In this document: positions 18,092-25,700 of the stretch, one piece after another
How positions within the stretch are numbered: position 1 is the first letter of the stretch
Layout: each line of letters begins with the position of its first letter
From: Verrucomicrobiaceae bacterium E54
GTDB lineage: Bacteria > Verrucomicrobiota > Verrucomicrobiia > Verrucomicrobiales > Akkermansiaceae
Direction of reading: 5' to 3'
Assembly: GCA_022548915.1 (NCBI GenBank)
Contig: JAKZES010000016.1
Location: 1-64,000, forward strand
Length of the DNA stretch: 64,000 nucleotides
Notes under the pieces: generated by a model
Seen by the model: only the letters and a program-made list of their open reading frames with translations
The model's database searches: none
What the model was told of the DNA's origin: nothing
Program-made: the position numbers and the translations under genes

Positions 18092-19501
18092 TTAGAAATT
18101 GAAGTAGATGAAGGAAGATTCGACTTTGGGGGCGAGGAGGACGGTGAGGAAGACGAGGATAACGCTGGCGACGGGGTGCCGGAGGAAGACGTAGGGTTCA
18201 GGGCTTTTTCGAAGGCCGAGGCCTTCGAGCAACATCGCGACGGCGGCGAGGGCGAGAATGAAGCCGGTGGTGACGAGGTTGCCGGGACCACCGAAGAGGT
18301 TGGGCGCTTGGCTGAAGGCTGCCACCGAGTAAGCGGTCGGCTGGATCATGGCGAAGGATTTTTCGGCAAGCAGGGTGGCGTCACGCTCGAAGAAGAACAG
18401 CCAGGCGGCGGTGCAGAGTGTGAAGGTGAGAATCTGATAAAGGGGACGGAGCCGACCCGGCTTGGGCACGAGGGCGGAAACCACAACGCCCAGGCCGTGG
18501 AGCACGCCCCAGACCAGAAATCCCCAACCGGCCCCGTGCCAGATGCCAGAAACCAGAAAGACAATCAGGGCATTAACGGCCCACCAACGGACACGGCGTC
18601 CGCCGAGCGGGAGGTAGATGTAGTCACGGAGCCACGCGCCGAGGGTGACATGCCAGTTGCGCCAGAACTCGCGGAAGTCGGCGGCGAAGTAGGGGCTGCG
18701 GAAATTGAGGGTGAGCCGGATGCCGAAGAGCAGGCCGAGACCGACGGCAATGAAGCTGTAGCCGGCAAAGTCGAAATAGATGCGGATGCCGAAAGCGAGG
18801 CATTCAAACCAGACGTGGATGGGATTCGAGGGGTCGATGGTGAACTTGTCGGACTCGACCGCGATGTTGTCGGCGACGATGAGCTTGTAGGCGAGCCCGA
18901 GGACGATCCAAGGAAGGGCGGCGTCAAGATTTTCGCGGTGGAGGCGGAAGCTGGTTTCGCGGATCTGGGGGAGAAGCGCTTCACGCTTTTCAATTGGGCC
19001 GGCAACAATCTGGGGAAAGAAGGCGGCGAAGTTCAGGAAGTCGATGAAGCGAGGTCGTGGAGCGGGCTGCCGGAGATTGTCGATCCAGAAACCGATGGTC
19101 TGGAAGGTGTAAAACGAGAGACCCATCGGGATGAGGACCGAAGGAACCCGGAGGTCGAGGCCGAGGATCTGGTTGAAGAGGAAGTCCCAGTATTTGAAGT
19201 AGAGGAGTGGGGTGAGCTGGGCGACGAGCAGGAGGATCCACAGGGCAGTCTTGAGCCGGGGTTGCCAGGGCCGATCCTGAAGGAGAAGGCTGATCCAACC
19301 GAGGAGGACGACCCAGACGAAGGCCCCAACAGTGAGCCAGCTCTCGGTGGCGAGGAGGATGAGGCCGGTGGCGAGAAGGCAGAGCTTGGCAAGGTCGGAT
19401 CCAACGGCGGGCGAGAACTTCCCTGCTCCGAGAATCAGCAGGCGCGAGCCGAGGAAGCAAAAGAGGAGCGTCTGCCAAAACTCATAGGACGCGAAGTTCA
19501 T
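18092..19501 (-). CDS. MBOAT family O-acyltransferase (AlgI-like)
   Basis: Polytopic membrane protein of 469 residues that moves an acyl group, usually acetyl, across the membrane for transfer to an extracytoplasmic polysaccharide. Family landmarks are LLYFKYWDFLFNQ, IPMGLSFYTFQTIGFWID, FFPQIVAGPIEK, FREFWRNWHVTLGAWLRDYIYLPLGG and the invariant His in FLVSGIWHGAGWG (about residue 317). Length matches AlgI/DltB proteins. The SGNH-like gene follows on the same strand. A secreted NPCBM-like protein gene precedes it by 90 bp. Together these predict an acylated exopolysaccharide. Confidence 0.92.
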   Translation of the reverse strand: MNFASYEFWQTLLFCFLGSRLLILGAGKFSPAVGSDLAKLCLLATGLILLATESWLTVGAFVWVVLLGWISLLLQDRPWQPRLKTALWILLLVAQLTPLLYFKYWDFLFNQILGLDLRVPSVLIPMGLSFYTFQTIGFWIDNLRQPAPRPRFIDFLNFAAFFPQIVAGPIEKREALLPQIRETSFRLHRENLDAALPWIVLGLAYKLIVADNIAVESDKFTIDPSNPIHVWFECLAFGIRIYFDFAGYSFIAVGLGLLFGIRLTLNFRSPYFAADFREFWRNWHVTLGAWLRDYIYLPLGGRRVRWWAVNALIVFLVSGIWHGAGWGFLVWGVLHGLGVVVSALVPKPGRLRPLYQILTFTLCTAAWLFFFERDATLLAEKSFAMIQPTAYSVAAFSQAPNLFGGPGNLVTTGFILALAAVAMLLEGLGLRKSPEPYVFLRHPVASVILVFLTVLLAPKVESSFIYFNF

Positions 19502-19591
19502 TCAAAGAAAATGACTAAACGCCGAAATCCTCGGATAGAACGCATCGGGGCAACACTTCTGGGGAGTGCTGCGACACTGCAGAAGTGGATC

Positions 19592-20566
19592 CTAACGCAC
19601 TTCGATGGCGGTCCAGCAAATCCAGTCGGCACCCGGATGACTGTTCATATCGACCTCAAATTCGAGCACCTTCGTCGCATCAAACTCAAGATTCAAGGAT
19701 GCTCCCCGACTCTCGCGGTTAAGCCTTTTCCTAAAGATCTCCACCCCGCCAGCTTTCACAATCGCCGTCGCATCGCCATATGCACTGGCCAAAGACACCT
19801 TGCCTCTGAAGCGATTTACCGCCTGAGGCAGCTTGAACCGAATTTGGCAAGGCGCAGGACTGACAAGCACATTCTCCTGCTCCTCCTCGCTGAGAGCTTT
19901 GAAATGATCTCTCCAGAATTCCCGCTCCTCGGGTAAAATCTCGGAAAGCCTTCCTGCGGGATATTTGCCCCTTCCCATCACCTCTATCTTTTCCGCCAAC
20001 AAAGACCGCCACTCGCCAAGCCTGACGCTGCCACTATCCCCTCCGCGATCCAGGAGCTTGCGAGCGGTGGTGATCCCCGCGTCGTTCGACAAAGTTTCGC
20101 GCATCCGCTTCGCGGCGAGGGCGTCGTCGATCTTCCCGGCGCGGGTGAGGTCGGCTTCCTCCTTCATCAGCGCCTGGTCCATCTTCGCGGCCAGATCAAC
20201 CAGGGTCTCGGCGTGATTCTTGAGGATCCTGTCGCGCGCCTCGGCATACTTGTCCCGCATCTTACCGAGATCCCCATCGGCATTCTTCGGCAGCGCGGGG
20301 AGCGGATCCGCCCCGGTCTCAATCGCCTCGATCTCGTCGCGGACCGGGATGACCCGCTCCAGCTTGCCGCTGGCCTTGACCTTGTCCATGTGGCGCTGGA
20401 GGGCGCCGAGGTAGCTGGCTTCGAGTTTCCTGAGGTTCTGGTCGCGCTCGGCGTTGGCCTCGTCGTAGCGGGACATGAAAGAGGTTTGCAGCTGCTCAAG
20501 CGAGGACGCCGTGGCGAGGGAAGCGACGGTGAGCGTGAGGCAGAGCGCTGTGAGGAGGCGGGGCAT
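19592..20566 (-). CDS. secreted protein with coiled-coil region and NPCBM-like C-terminal domain
   Basis: Start at ATG 20566 gives a clear signal peptide (MPRLLTALCLTLTVASLATA) and a 324-residue precursor. Residues about 25-160 are charged and helix-rich, likely coiled coil, with many Glu, Lys and Asp. The last 80 residues (FKLPQAVNRFRGKVSLASAYGDA, GGVEIFRKRLNR, VLEFEVDMNSHPGADWICW) resemble the NPCBM carbohydrate-binding-type beta domain. It is probably periplasmic or cell-surface. It heads the run leading into the MBOAT and SGNH genes, which suggests a role at the polysaccharide. Function is unassigned. Confidence 0.7.
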   Translation of the reverse strand: MPRLLTALCLTLTVASLATASSLEQLQTSFMSRYDEANAERDQNLRKLEASYLGALQRHMDKVKASGKLERVIPVRDEIEAIETGADPLPALPKNADGDLGKMRDKYAEARDRILKNHAETLVDLAAKMDQALMKEEADLTRAGKIDDALAAKRMRETLSNDAGITTARKLLDRGGDSGSVRLGEWRSLLAEKIEVMGRGKYPAGRLSEILPEEREFWRDHFKALSEEEQENVLVSPAPCQIRFKLPQAVNRFRGKVSLASAYGDATAIVKAGGVEIFRKRLNRESRGASLNLEFDATKVLEFEVDMNSHPGADWICWTAIEVR

Positions 20567-20640
20567 GGGCTGAAGTTCCAAGTGAGAAGGTCCAAGTTCC
20601 AAATTTAGAGGAAGATGCTATGGGGTAAATGCTGAAATGC

Positions 20641-20723
20641 TGAATGCGGCGAGAGCGATAGCAACCCTTCTCCCGGCGAAGCCAAACCGGTATGGCGTGA
20701 GCGCTAGCGAGGGCAAAAGCTGA
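20641..20723. repeat. 83-bp dispersed repeat, copy 1
   Basis: By eye it differs from the copy at 28,666-28,748 at about 7 of 83 positions. It contains GCGTGAGCGCTAGCGAGGGC and is followed by the CCTTCGCCAAGG core. Both copies lie upstream of a minus-strand start codon. Confidence 0.8.
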
Positions 20724-20845
20724 CCCCCCTTCGCCAAGGCTACGGAGGGCAGGAAGCTGAAACTAGAAGGAGATGGAAGAGGCGGGGCATTGTTGTAGTG
20801 CCGAGTGATCGGTGATCAGTGATCGGTGGGTGGGAGAGTCGCAAT

Positions 20846-20950
20846 TTAACCGCAGCCTACGTCGCTGTCCAGCTATGGGGGGCCAGAAGCTGCGGAGAAC
20901 GCAAAGGAAGACTCTGACGGTGTTTCGGTGTTTCAGTGACCGGTGTTTCA
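20846..20950. repeat. CTACGTCGCTGTCCAGC repeat, copy 1
   Basis: The roughly 90-bp unit carries CTACGTCGCTGTCCAGC, then GCAAAGGAAGACT, then TGACGGTGTTTCGGTG. Related copies lie at 22,716-22,800 and 23,590-23,675. Each is followed by short GGTGTTTC(A/G)GTG units. Confidence 0.8.
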
Positions 20951-21067
20951 GGAAGCGAGAAGATGGCTGGCAGGCTGAATTGCGGGCCAAGTTGGGTGCT
21001 TCGGACTTCGAGACCTTCAGACTCCACTTTGAAGCCAGGCGGGGGGCAGGCAGGAAGGGACCAGGGA

Positions 21068-21328
21068 CTACGCTCGATCGGCTCGCCGTATGTCGGTCAC
21101 TTTGACTTCGCCCACGACGTGGTCGATCCAATAAGTGACGGCGAGCGGTCCAATCACCTTGATCTCGATTTCGCGCTGGGTGTCATCTTTCTCAACCTAG
21201 TCACCAGACTGAGATGGGTCCGAGGCAAGAGAATCGATAAACCGCGCAATTCAGCTCTTGTGAGTCCCCCGAACACCCTTCAACGATTCGAACGCCTCAA
21301 GACGCAAGAAAACCTTGTAAGGCCTCAT
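21068..21328 (-). pseudogene. RelE/ParE-like toxin gene with two in-frame stops
   Basis: An ATG at 21328 overlaps the antitoxin stop as ATGA, and the frame runs 86 codons to TAG at 21,068-21,070. It is interrupted by TGA at codon 26 and TAG at codon 44. Apart from these the frame reads like a toxin: MRPYKVFLRLEAFESL, IARFIDSLASDPSQSGD and VIGPLAVTYWIDHVVGEVKV. The last part aligns with the intact toxin at 22,027-22,299 (AVTWWIDAPVGEVKVVDI). Both stops preserve frame, as expected for point mutation in a decaying gene. The active toxin is presumably lost. Confidence 0.75.
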
Positions 21329-21537
21329 TCTGCCGATTCCGAATCATCGATGCCGAGTTCAGATCTTGCGTCGTCCCACGAGATCCACTTGCCCGGCTCC
21401 TTTTCATCCAAGCGGCGTTGGAGTTCGGGCATCATGCCTTCCCGCTTCATTCGGAGTAGCGTCAAGAACGCGGCAAGGCGGTCCTGTTGGTTGGCCGGCA
21501 AAAGCTCAAGTTCATGCTGGATGGCCGTGACGTCCAT
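21325..21537 (-). CDS. antitoxin-like small protein paired with the broken toxin
   Basis: Start ATG 21537 gives 70 residues: MDVTAIQHELELLPANQQDR, then an acidic and basic helical middle, then GKWISWDDARSELG. It resembles the small protein at 22,299-22,484, which also ends with a KESWISVDDL element. The stop overlaps the ATG of the downstream toxin pseudogene, the usual antitoxin-first arrangement. It probably binds and neutralises a RelE/ParE-type toxin and may regulate its own promoter. With the partner toxin inactivated it may be an orphan. Confidence 0.65.
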   Translation of the reverse strand: MDVTAIQHELELLPANQQDRLAAFLTLLRMKREGMMPELQRRLDEKEPGKWISWDDARSELGIDDSESAE

Positions 21538-22026
21538 AGGTCGAAGTCTCGCAGATTTCGAAGCCAATGCAAGAGGCCGCCTTTTCGCCACCGTCGCGCG
21601 GACCGAGTGCCGGGCCAAAGTTCCCCGCCGTCGTTCTACGAGCTTCCGCCTTCACTCGGTTTCGGCGCGACAAGACGGAGGGCGGGAAGTAAATGCTGAA
21701 ACGCTGACCCCCCTTCGCCAAGGCTCCCCCCTTCGCCAAGGCTCCCCCCTTCGCCAAGGCTACGGAGGGCAAGACGGAGGGCAAGACGGAGGGCAGGAAG
21801 GAAGAGGAGTTGGAAAGCGCGAATCATTGGACCTTCATGGGCTGAACAGGTGACCGGAAAATGCGAAAGTTGCGAGGATAGGTGCTGAGGAATTAGATCA
21901 CCGGGAGGACAGAAGGAACACAAAACGCACGAGGGAGCTTGGAATAGAAGCTGACCCGCTTTCGCCAAGGCTACGGCGCGAGGAGATGGCAGGAAGGATG
22001 ATTCTAAGGGCCCGAAAAATGATTGG
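21538..22026. repeat. gene-free repeat block with tandem CCTTCGCCAAGG copies
   Basis: No gene is supported. At about 21,711-21,796 the core CCCTTCGCCAAGGCT occurs three times in tandem (16-bp period), followed by GGAGGGCAAGAC units also repeated three times. A further single core lies at about 21,959-21,980. The tandem copies show that the element can amplify locally. Confidence 0.75.
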
Positions 22027-22299
22027 CTATTCCGCCCTGTTTGCGTCGCATGAGTGGATGTCGACAACTTTCACCTCACCTACCGGTGCGTCGATCCACC
22101 ATGTCACGGCGAATCCAGCCACCTCCGTCACTTCATAGGGCCTCCCCGTCTCCGGATCGGTGCGACGATAGTCTCCACCCAGATGCGCAATCTTTCCAAG
22201 AACCTGCAGGAAGCCCAATACCGCCGCTCGGCGCCTGCCCGTCCGGGGAAGAAGCCCAAGCGCGTCAACATGGGCATAGACCTTGTAGTCCCGTGCCAT
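22027..22299 (-). CDS. RelE/ParE-like toxin
   Basis: Protein of 90 residues (MARDYKVYAHVDALGLLPRTG) ending in FAVTWWIDAPVGEVKVVDIHS, a pattern typical of compact RelE/ParE superfamily toxins and shared with the pseudogene at 21,068-21,328. Its ATG overlaps the antitoxin stop by one base (TGATG), which indicates coupled translation. Expected role is mRNA cleavage on the ribosome or gyrase poisoning; which one cannot be decided from sequence. Confidence 0.6.
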   Translation of the reverse strand: MARDYKVYAHVDALGLLPRTGRRRAAVLGFLQVLGKIAHLGGDYRRTDPETGRPYEVTEVAGFAVTWWIDAPVGEVKVVDIHSCDANRAE

Positions 22300-22484
22300 C
22301 AGTTCACGGCAAGATCGTCAACGCTGATCCAACTCTCTTTCGTCTGGTCCTCCACCCGGCGGCGGATTCTTTCCCAATAGCCCTGATCCTCCTCAAGTGC
22401 CAGTTCCGTCAGAAACGAAGAGAGCTTGTGCCTCTCCTCGCCAGAAAGGCCCCGAATCTCCTCTTTGATTTGGTCGATCGACAT
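22299..22484 (-). CDS. antitoxin-like small protein
   Basis: Protein of 61 residues (MSIDQIKEEIRGLSGEERHK, then YWERIRRRVEDQTKESWISVDDL). It is helical and charged, with a leucine-rich first half. It resembles the antitoxin-like protein at 21,325-21,537, especially the C-terminal W-I-S-x-D-D element that probably contacts the toxin. It directly precedes and overlaps the toxin gene by one base. Confidence 0.62.
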   Translation of the reverse strand: MSIDQIKEEIRGLSGEERHKLSSFLTELALEEDQGYWERIRRRVEDQTKESWISVDDLAVN

Positions 22485-22884
22485 GGAGGCAGCATATGCC
22501 GGTTCGTCTGGATTTCAATACGGCAGCTGCGGGCTGGTGTTTCGGGAGGCGGCTATGCCGCAGTCTGAAGGTCTAAAGGTCCAACCGTCGCTTTTCAAGC
22601 TATGGCTGGCAGGCGGAAGTGCAGAAGCGGCGGGGCATTTCGGACTTTGTGACTTTCAGACTTTGGACTTTCGGACCGTTTGCCAGGAGCCGGTGTTTCG
22701 GTTGATTAGGGAGATTGAACCGCGCCCTACGTCGCTGTCCAGCTGTGAAGGGCAGGAAGACGCGGGGAACGCAAAGGAAGACTTTGACGGTGTTTCGGTG
22801 GTCGGTGGTCGGTGGTTCGGGAAGCGGGAGTCGGTGAGCGGCAGGCGGGAGAACTGCGATCCGGGCGGGATCCAGAGGTCGGGG
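22485..22884. repeat. gene-free block with CTACGTCGCTGTCCAGC repeat, copy 2
   Basis: No gene is supported in these 400 bp. The recognisable content is the second copy of the CTACGTCGCTGTCCAGC repeat at 22,716-22,800, followed by GGTCGGTGGTCGGTGG-type short tandem units. Confidence 0.7.
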
Positions 22885-23238
22885 TCAAAGAATCTCCCTG
22901 GAGAACGACTCGATGGACTCGGGATGCACCTCGAGTAGGTCGGCATCGGCGAGCATCGCAGACAATTGCGGCCACCGGCGAAGGAGAAGGCTTTCGAGTT
23001 CTTTCCTGCGGATGTTTCCCAAGCGCACCCAAATCACTTTCGGTGGAGGGCCTTCCAGGATGATCCGGTCAAAAAAGTCGGCGTCGCGTGTGAGCACGAC
23101 CTGGTTCTTCTCCCGCGCGTGCTCCCAGATTTCGCCGTCGGTGGGTTGGCGCCCGAGGTCAGTTGCGTGGGAGCACGGGACCGGGAGGTGCTTTGCGAGG
23201 GAGAAAGGAAGATTCTCGTCGATCAGCAGGTGGTTCAC
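22885..23238 (-). CDS. PIN-like (DUF5615 family) toxin-like protein
   Basis: Start taken as the GTG at 23238, which overlaps the upstream antitoxin stop as GTGA. This gives 117 residues beginning VNHLLIDENLPFSLAKHLP. The early Asp-Glu pair, the ATDLGRQPTDGEIWEHA segment and VVLTRDADFFDRI carry the acidic residues of PIN-like nucleases (DUF5615/Mut7-C-like). An RNase role in a TA-type pair with the DUF433 protein is the common proposal for this arrangement. A second such pair lies at 38,455-39,068. Confidence 0.78.
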   Translation of the reverse strand: MNHLLIDENLPFSLAKHLPVPCSHATDLGRQPTDGEIWEHAREKNQVVLTRDADFFDRIILEGPPPKVIWVRLGNIRRKELESLLLRRWPQLSAMLADADLLEVHPESIESFSREIL

Positions 23239-23462
23239 GATGCAACCTTGACGGTCGAGCGGGAGGCACTGAGACGACGGGCATAGTCGATGCACGCAAG
23301 CACATCCTCCCGGGCAATTCGGGGATGGGCCTCAAGGACGTCATCCACGTCATCGCCCGCCCCCAGATAACCGAGAATCGTATCGACCGTAATCCGGGTG
23401 CCGCGGATGACCGGACGCCCGCCGCAAACATTGGGATTCAGCTCGATTCGCTCGATGTTCAT
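23235..23462 (-). CDS. DUF433 family antitoxin-like protein
   Basis: Protein of 75 residues with the DUF433 signature NPNVCGGRPVIRGTRITVDTIL, followed by a helix-turn-helix-like stretch (DVDDVLEAHPRIAREDVLACIDYA). DUF433 proteins are usually encoded directly before a DUF5615 PIN-like protein, as here with a GTGA overlap, and are thought to be DNA-binding antitoxins. Confidence 0.85.
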   Translation of the reverse strand: MNIERIELNPNVCGGRPVIRGTRITVDTILGYLGAGDDVDDVLEAHPRIAREDVLACIDYARRLSASRSTVKVAS

Positions 23463-23910
23463 GGATGAATACTACGCCTCCGGAAGCCCGGTCTCAAGGG
23501 CAGAGAAAAGATGCTGGAATGCTCAAAGGATGAGCCAGGGGGTGGTGTGAAGTGCCGAGTGATCGGTGATCAGTGGTAACTACTGGAATCGAACCGCAAT
23601 CTACGTCGCTGTCCAGCTATGGAGGGCCAGAAGCTGCGGAGAGCGCAAAGGAAGACTCTGACGGTGTTTCGGTGACCGGTGTTTCAGTGACCGGTGCTTC
23701 GGTGGCCGGAGGTGCCGGTGTGTGGAGGACGGAAGAGACACAAGGTCCTCGCATTCGCTTTTCCACGTCCCGGCGCCTGCAATGCGCCGCTCCCTTCGGG
23801 CTTCGCCCGGAAGAAAGAGGGGGCAATTCGGCGCGATTCGCGCACCGCTATCCGGCGAAGGGAAACACACACCAGCGTTCAACACGAATTCGCCCCGCAA
23901 CCCGGACATC
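23463..23910. repeat. gene-free repeat block
   Basis: No gene is supported. Contents are a GTGCCGAGTGATCGGTGATC repeat (about 23,552-23,576), the third copy of the CTACGTCGCTGTCCAGC repeat (23,590-23,675), several GGTGTTTCGGTGACC units, and a GC-rich palindromic stretch around 23,795-23,815 (CCTTCGGGCTTCGCCCGGAAG). Confidence 0.7.
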
Positions 23911-24245
23911 TCAGCGGTCCAACAGTTTGCGGACGGCGACAAGCAATTCGGCGTTGTGGACGGTTGCCGAATCCCAGATGATCGAATCCTCGGTCTTGAA
24001 GTAAGAATGGGCCAGAACGTCACGAAATCCGGCGATGGCCCGCCAGGGAATCCCAGGGAATTGTCCTGTCAGATCTTCCGGGAGATGCTTCACCGCTTCT
24101 CCGATGATTTCGAGGTTGCGGGTCACCGCGTCCACGGTTCGTCGGTCGTCGATGAACCGGTCATAGTTGTAACCTAGAAGATAGGCCTCGATGGTTGTCG
24201 CAGCTTCAAGAATATCCTCCAGCCGGAGTTGGGGTCACGCGACAT
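23911..24245 (-). pseudogene. hepT: HepT-like HEPN toxin gene with a one-base frameshift near its start
   Basis: From ATG 24245 the frame begins MSRDP, then a one-base deletion near 24,228-24,232 shifts it. The remainder, RLEDILEAATTIEAYLLGYN through the end, is a normal DUF86/HepT protein with the HEPN RNase motif in GFRDVLAHSY (R-x4-H). The 335-bp span is one base short of a multiple of three. The start overlaps the mntA stop by 11 bp, as in intact MntA-HepT loci. A sequencing error is the alternative. A downstream GTG at 24,135 would give only the C-terminal two-thirds. Confidence 0.72.
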
Positions 24246-24525
24246 GGAGGAGTTCAGGCAAAATGCGGCGCATGAACCGCTCAGGGCAGGAACTGCGGGT
24301 ATGGAGATCGACTGGCATCCGAAGACGATCTTCAAGAAAGAATTTCAGTCCCATGAACCGGTTCAATGTCGGAGGGGAGGAAAATTCCACCAGAAAATCC
24401 AAGTCCCTGGAGTTGTCCTCCCCCCGTGCAACGGAACCAAACAGCCAGAGTCCCGAGACCCCGAAAGGTTCAAGCTCCTGGCTCAATGAGCGGATGGATG
24501 AAATCAATGAGTCGCGGGTTTTCAC
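24235..24525 (-). CDS. mntA: MntA-like minimal nucleotidyltransferase antitoxin
   Basis: Protein of 96 residues. GVSGLWLFGSVARGEDNSRDLDFLVEF contains the GS-x9-DxD nucleotidyltransferase signature. In studied MntA-HepT systems MntA neutralises the HEPN RNase HepT by adenylylating it. The gene overlaps the downstream hepT-like frame, which carries a frameshift, so the antitoxin may now be without an active partner. Confidence 0.8.
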   Translation of the reverse strand: MKTRDSLISSIRSLSQELEPFGVSGLWLFGSVARGEDNSRDLDFLVEFSSPPTLNRFMGLKFFLEDRLRMPVDLHTRSSCPERFMRRILPELLHVA

Positions 24526-24646
24526 GCGATGAAGATAAAGAACGTGGGAGCATTTTCAAGTGTGGAGCGCAGGGATACGAGGGCGGCTTGTCCGCCGGAG
24601 CCTTTGGCAGGGGCCGGGACGTTTCGGCGTTTTAGGAGCCGGTGTT

Positions 24647-25048
24647 TCAGTTCTTCAGTTCCTTGATGAACCGTTCGAAGTCGGGGAGATGACGGTCGAG
24701 GATGGCTTCGAGGATAGGACGCTGGAGTTCCTGATAGGCGTGGACGGCGATGTTGCGGAAGCCGACCATGTTGCTGAGCGCGCGGGCGGTCCCGGCCGAG
24801 AGCGCGCCCGAATTCTCAATCAGGCGGAAGGCGTCGCGACTGGATTGCGGGACTCCGAGCTTGTTCTCGGCAACGTGGTGCATGGCGAGATCAATCGCCG
24901 CTTCGCAGGCGCGGAGAAGGTTCAGGACGATGGCATCCTGAATCGTGAAATCGTCGAGGCGGGCAGGGTTGCCTTGGTATTCCTCGGCGATCCGGGCCAC
25001 ACAACGTCGGATGATCGCGGTCTTGTTCCGGACGATGTCGTCACTCAT
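24647..25048 (-). CDS. hepT: HepT-like HEPN toxin (DUF86)
   Basis: Protein of 133 residues. The RNase motif R-x4-H is intact in GFRNIAVHAY (about residue 98), after a helical region (IQDAIVLNLLRACEAAIDLAMH) typical of the HepT fold. HepT proteins cleave RNA and are restrained by MntA. The start codon overlaps the stop of the upstream mntA by 4 bp (ATGA). Of the MntA-HepT-type loci in this island, this is the only one in which both genes look intact. Confidence 0.85.
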   Translation of the reverse strand: MSDDIVRNKTAIIRRCVARIAEEYQGNPARLDDFTIQDAIVLNLLRACEAAIDLAMHHVAENKLGVPQSSRDAFRLIENSGALSAGTARALSNMVGFRNIAVHAYQELQRPILEAILDRHLPDFERFIKELKN

Positions 25049-25425
25049 CGGGCGAGGATCTCCGCGCGCTCTTCATTGAGCCGGGCGTAGTCGGAAAGCG
25101 CCAGCATCTCGAACTGGCGGGCTGCGGAAAGGTCGGCCGCCTGCAATCGTTCGCCAGTGCGCAGGACCTCCTTGCGCATGACCGTCGAGGCGCGGTCGAG
25201 ATCAACGAGGTCCACCTCCAGGTGGAGACGTTCGGCCAGGTGGTTGCCGAGTTCAAAGAGTTCGACAGGATCGAGCGGGGTCGATGTCAGGATCGCGAGA
25301 TCGAGGTCCGACCCAGGATGCTGTCGGTCGGTGCCGTAGGAGCCGAACAAGTAGACCGCGGCAGGCTTGAGAACCTTGACGCTCTCAAGGATGGCATCAC
25401 GTCGATCTGGAGACAGGCGGGGCAT
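25045..25425 (-). CDS. mntA: MntA-like nucleotidyltransferase antitoxin
   Basis: Start at ATG 25425 (MPRLSPDRRDAILESVKVL) gives 126 residues; the longer frame translates a dispersed repeat. VYLFGSYGTDRQHPGSDLDLAIL has the GS-x10-DxD motif of MntA. Adenylylation of the partner HepT, encoded with a 4-bp overlap, is the expected antitoxin mechanism. A GATCGGTGATCAGTGATCAG repeat starts about 7 bp upstream of the start codon. Confidence 0.85.
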   Translation of the reverse strand: MPRLSPDRRDAILESVKVLKPAAVYLFGSYGTDRQHPGSDLDLAILTSTPLDPVELFELGNHLAERLHLEVDLVDLDRASTVMRKEVLRTGERLQAADLSAARQFEMLALSDYARLNEERAEILAR

Positions 25426-25430
25426 TGTTT

Positions 25431-25470
25431 TGGTGCCGAGTGATCGGTGATCAGTGATCAGTGGGTGGTG
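25431..25470. repeat. GATCGGTGATCAGTG repeat before mntA
   Basis: GTGCCGAGTGATCGGTGATC followed by AGTGATCAGTGGG, just upstream of the mntA start. The same sequence, including the flanking GGCGGGGCATTGTT, occurs at 20,781-20,833, where no intact gene remains. Confidence 0.75.
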
Positions 25471-25514
25471 GAATCGGAATTTAGCTGCAACCTCCTTCGC
25501 CAAGGCTTCGGGGG

Positions 25515-25700
25515 TCAGGAAGACGGGAAGAGCGCAAAGGAAGATGAAGAGGCAGGGACCGGTGTTTCAGTGAGACCCATCCGCATCAATGGATTCCAGA
25601 TGAGAACGCAATGATTCGAGTTCTTACCTGCCACAAAGCCGCCGATTTCATCAATCGCGGTCAGCAAATCGTGCCGAATGGCCTGGAGCCTATGCCGCAT
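25515..25700 (-). pseudogene. truncated HepT-like gene
   Basis: ATG 25700 overlaps the mntA stop at 25,690. The first 25 or so residues (MRHRLQAIRHDLLTAIDEIG and FVAGK) match the start of DUF86/HepT proteins. After that the frame runs through unrelated and repeat-derived sequence, including a GGTGTTTCAGTGA unit, and stops at 25,515. The HEPN R-x4-6-H motif is absent, so no RNase activity is expected. Confidence 0.65.

Larger units (their letters stand above)
20567..21067. repeat. gene-free repeat block
   Basis: No gene is supported in these 500 bp. In order it holds a TTTCAGC-type repeat (20,626-20,646), an 83-bp repeat (20,641-20,723) found again at 28,666-28,748, a CCTTCGCCAAGGCTACGG core (about 20,725-20,750), a GATCGGTGATCAGTGATCGG repeat (20,798-20,833) and an approximately 90-bp repeat with the core CTACGTCGCTGTCCAGC (20,857-20,950) found twice more downstream. 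Confidence 0.75.

Noticed and set aside
17975-19936. 653-codon plus-strand open frame rich in Glu, Gly and Asp
   Set aside because: Antisense to the MBOAT gene. The composition is the mirror of a hydrophobic membrane protein read backwards; no domain is recognisable.
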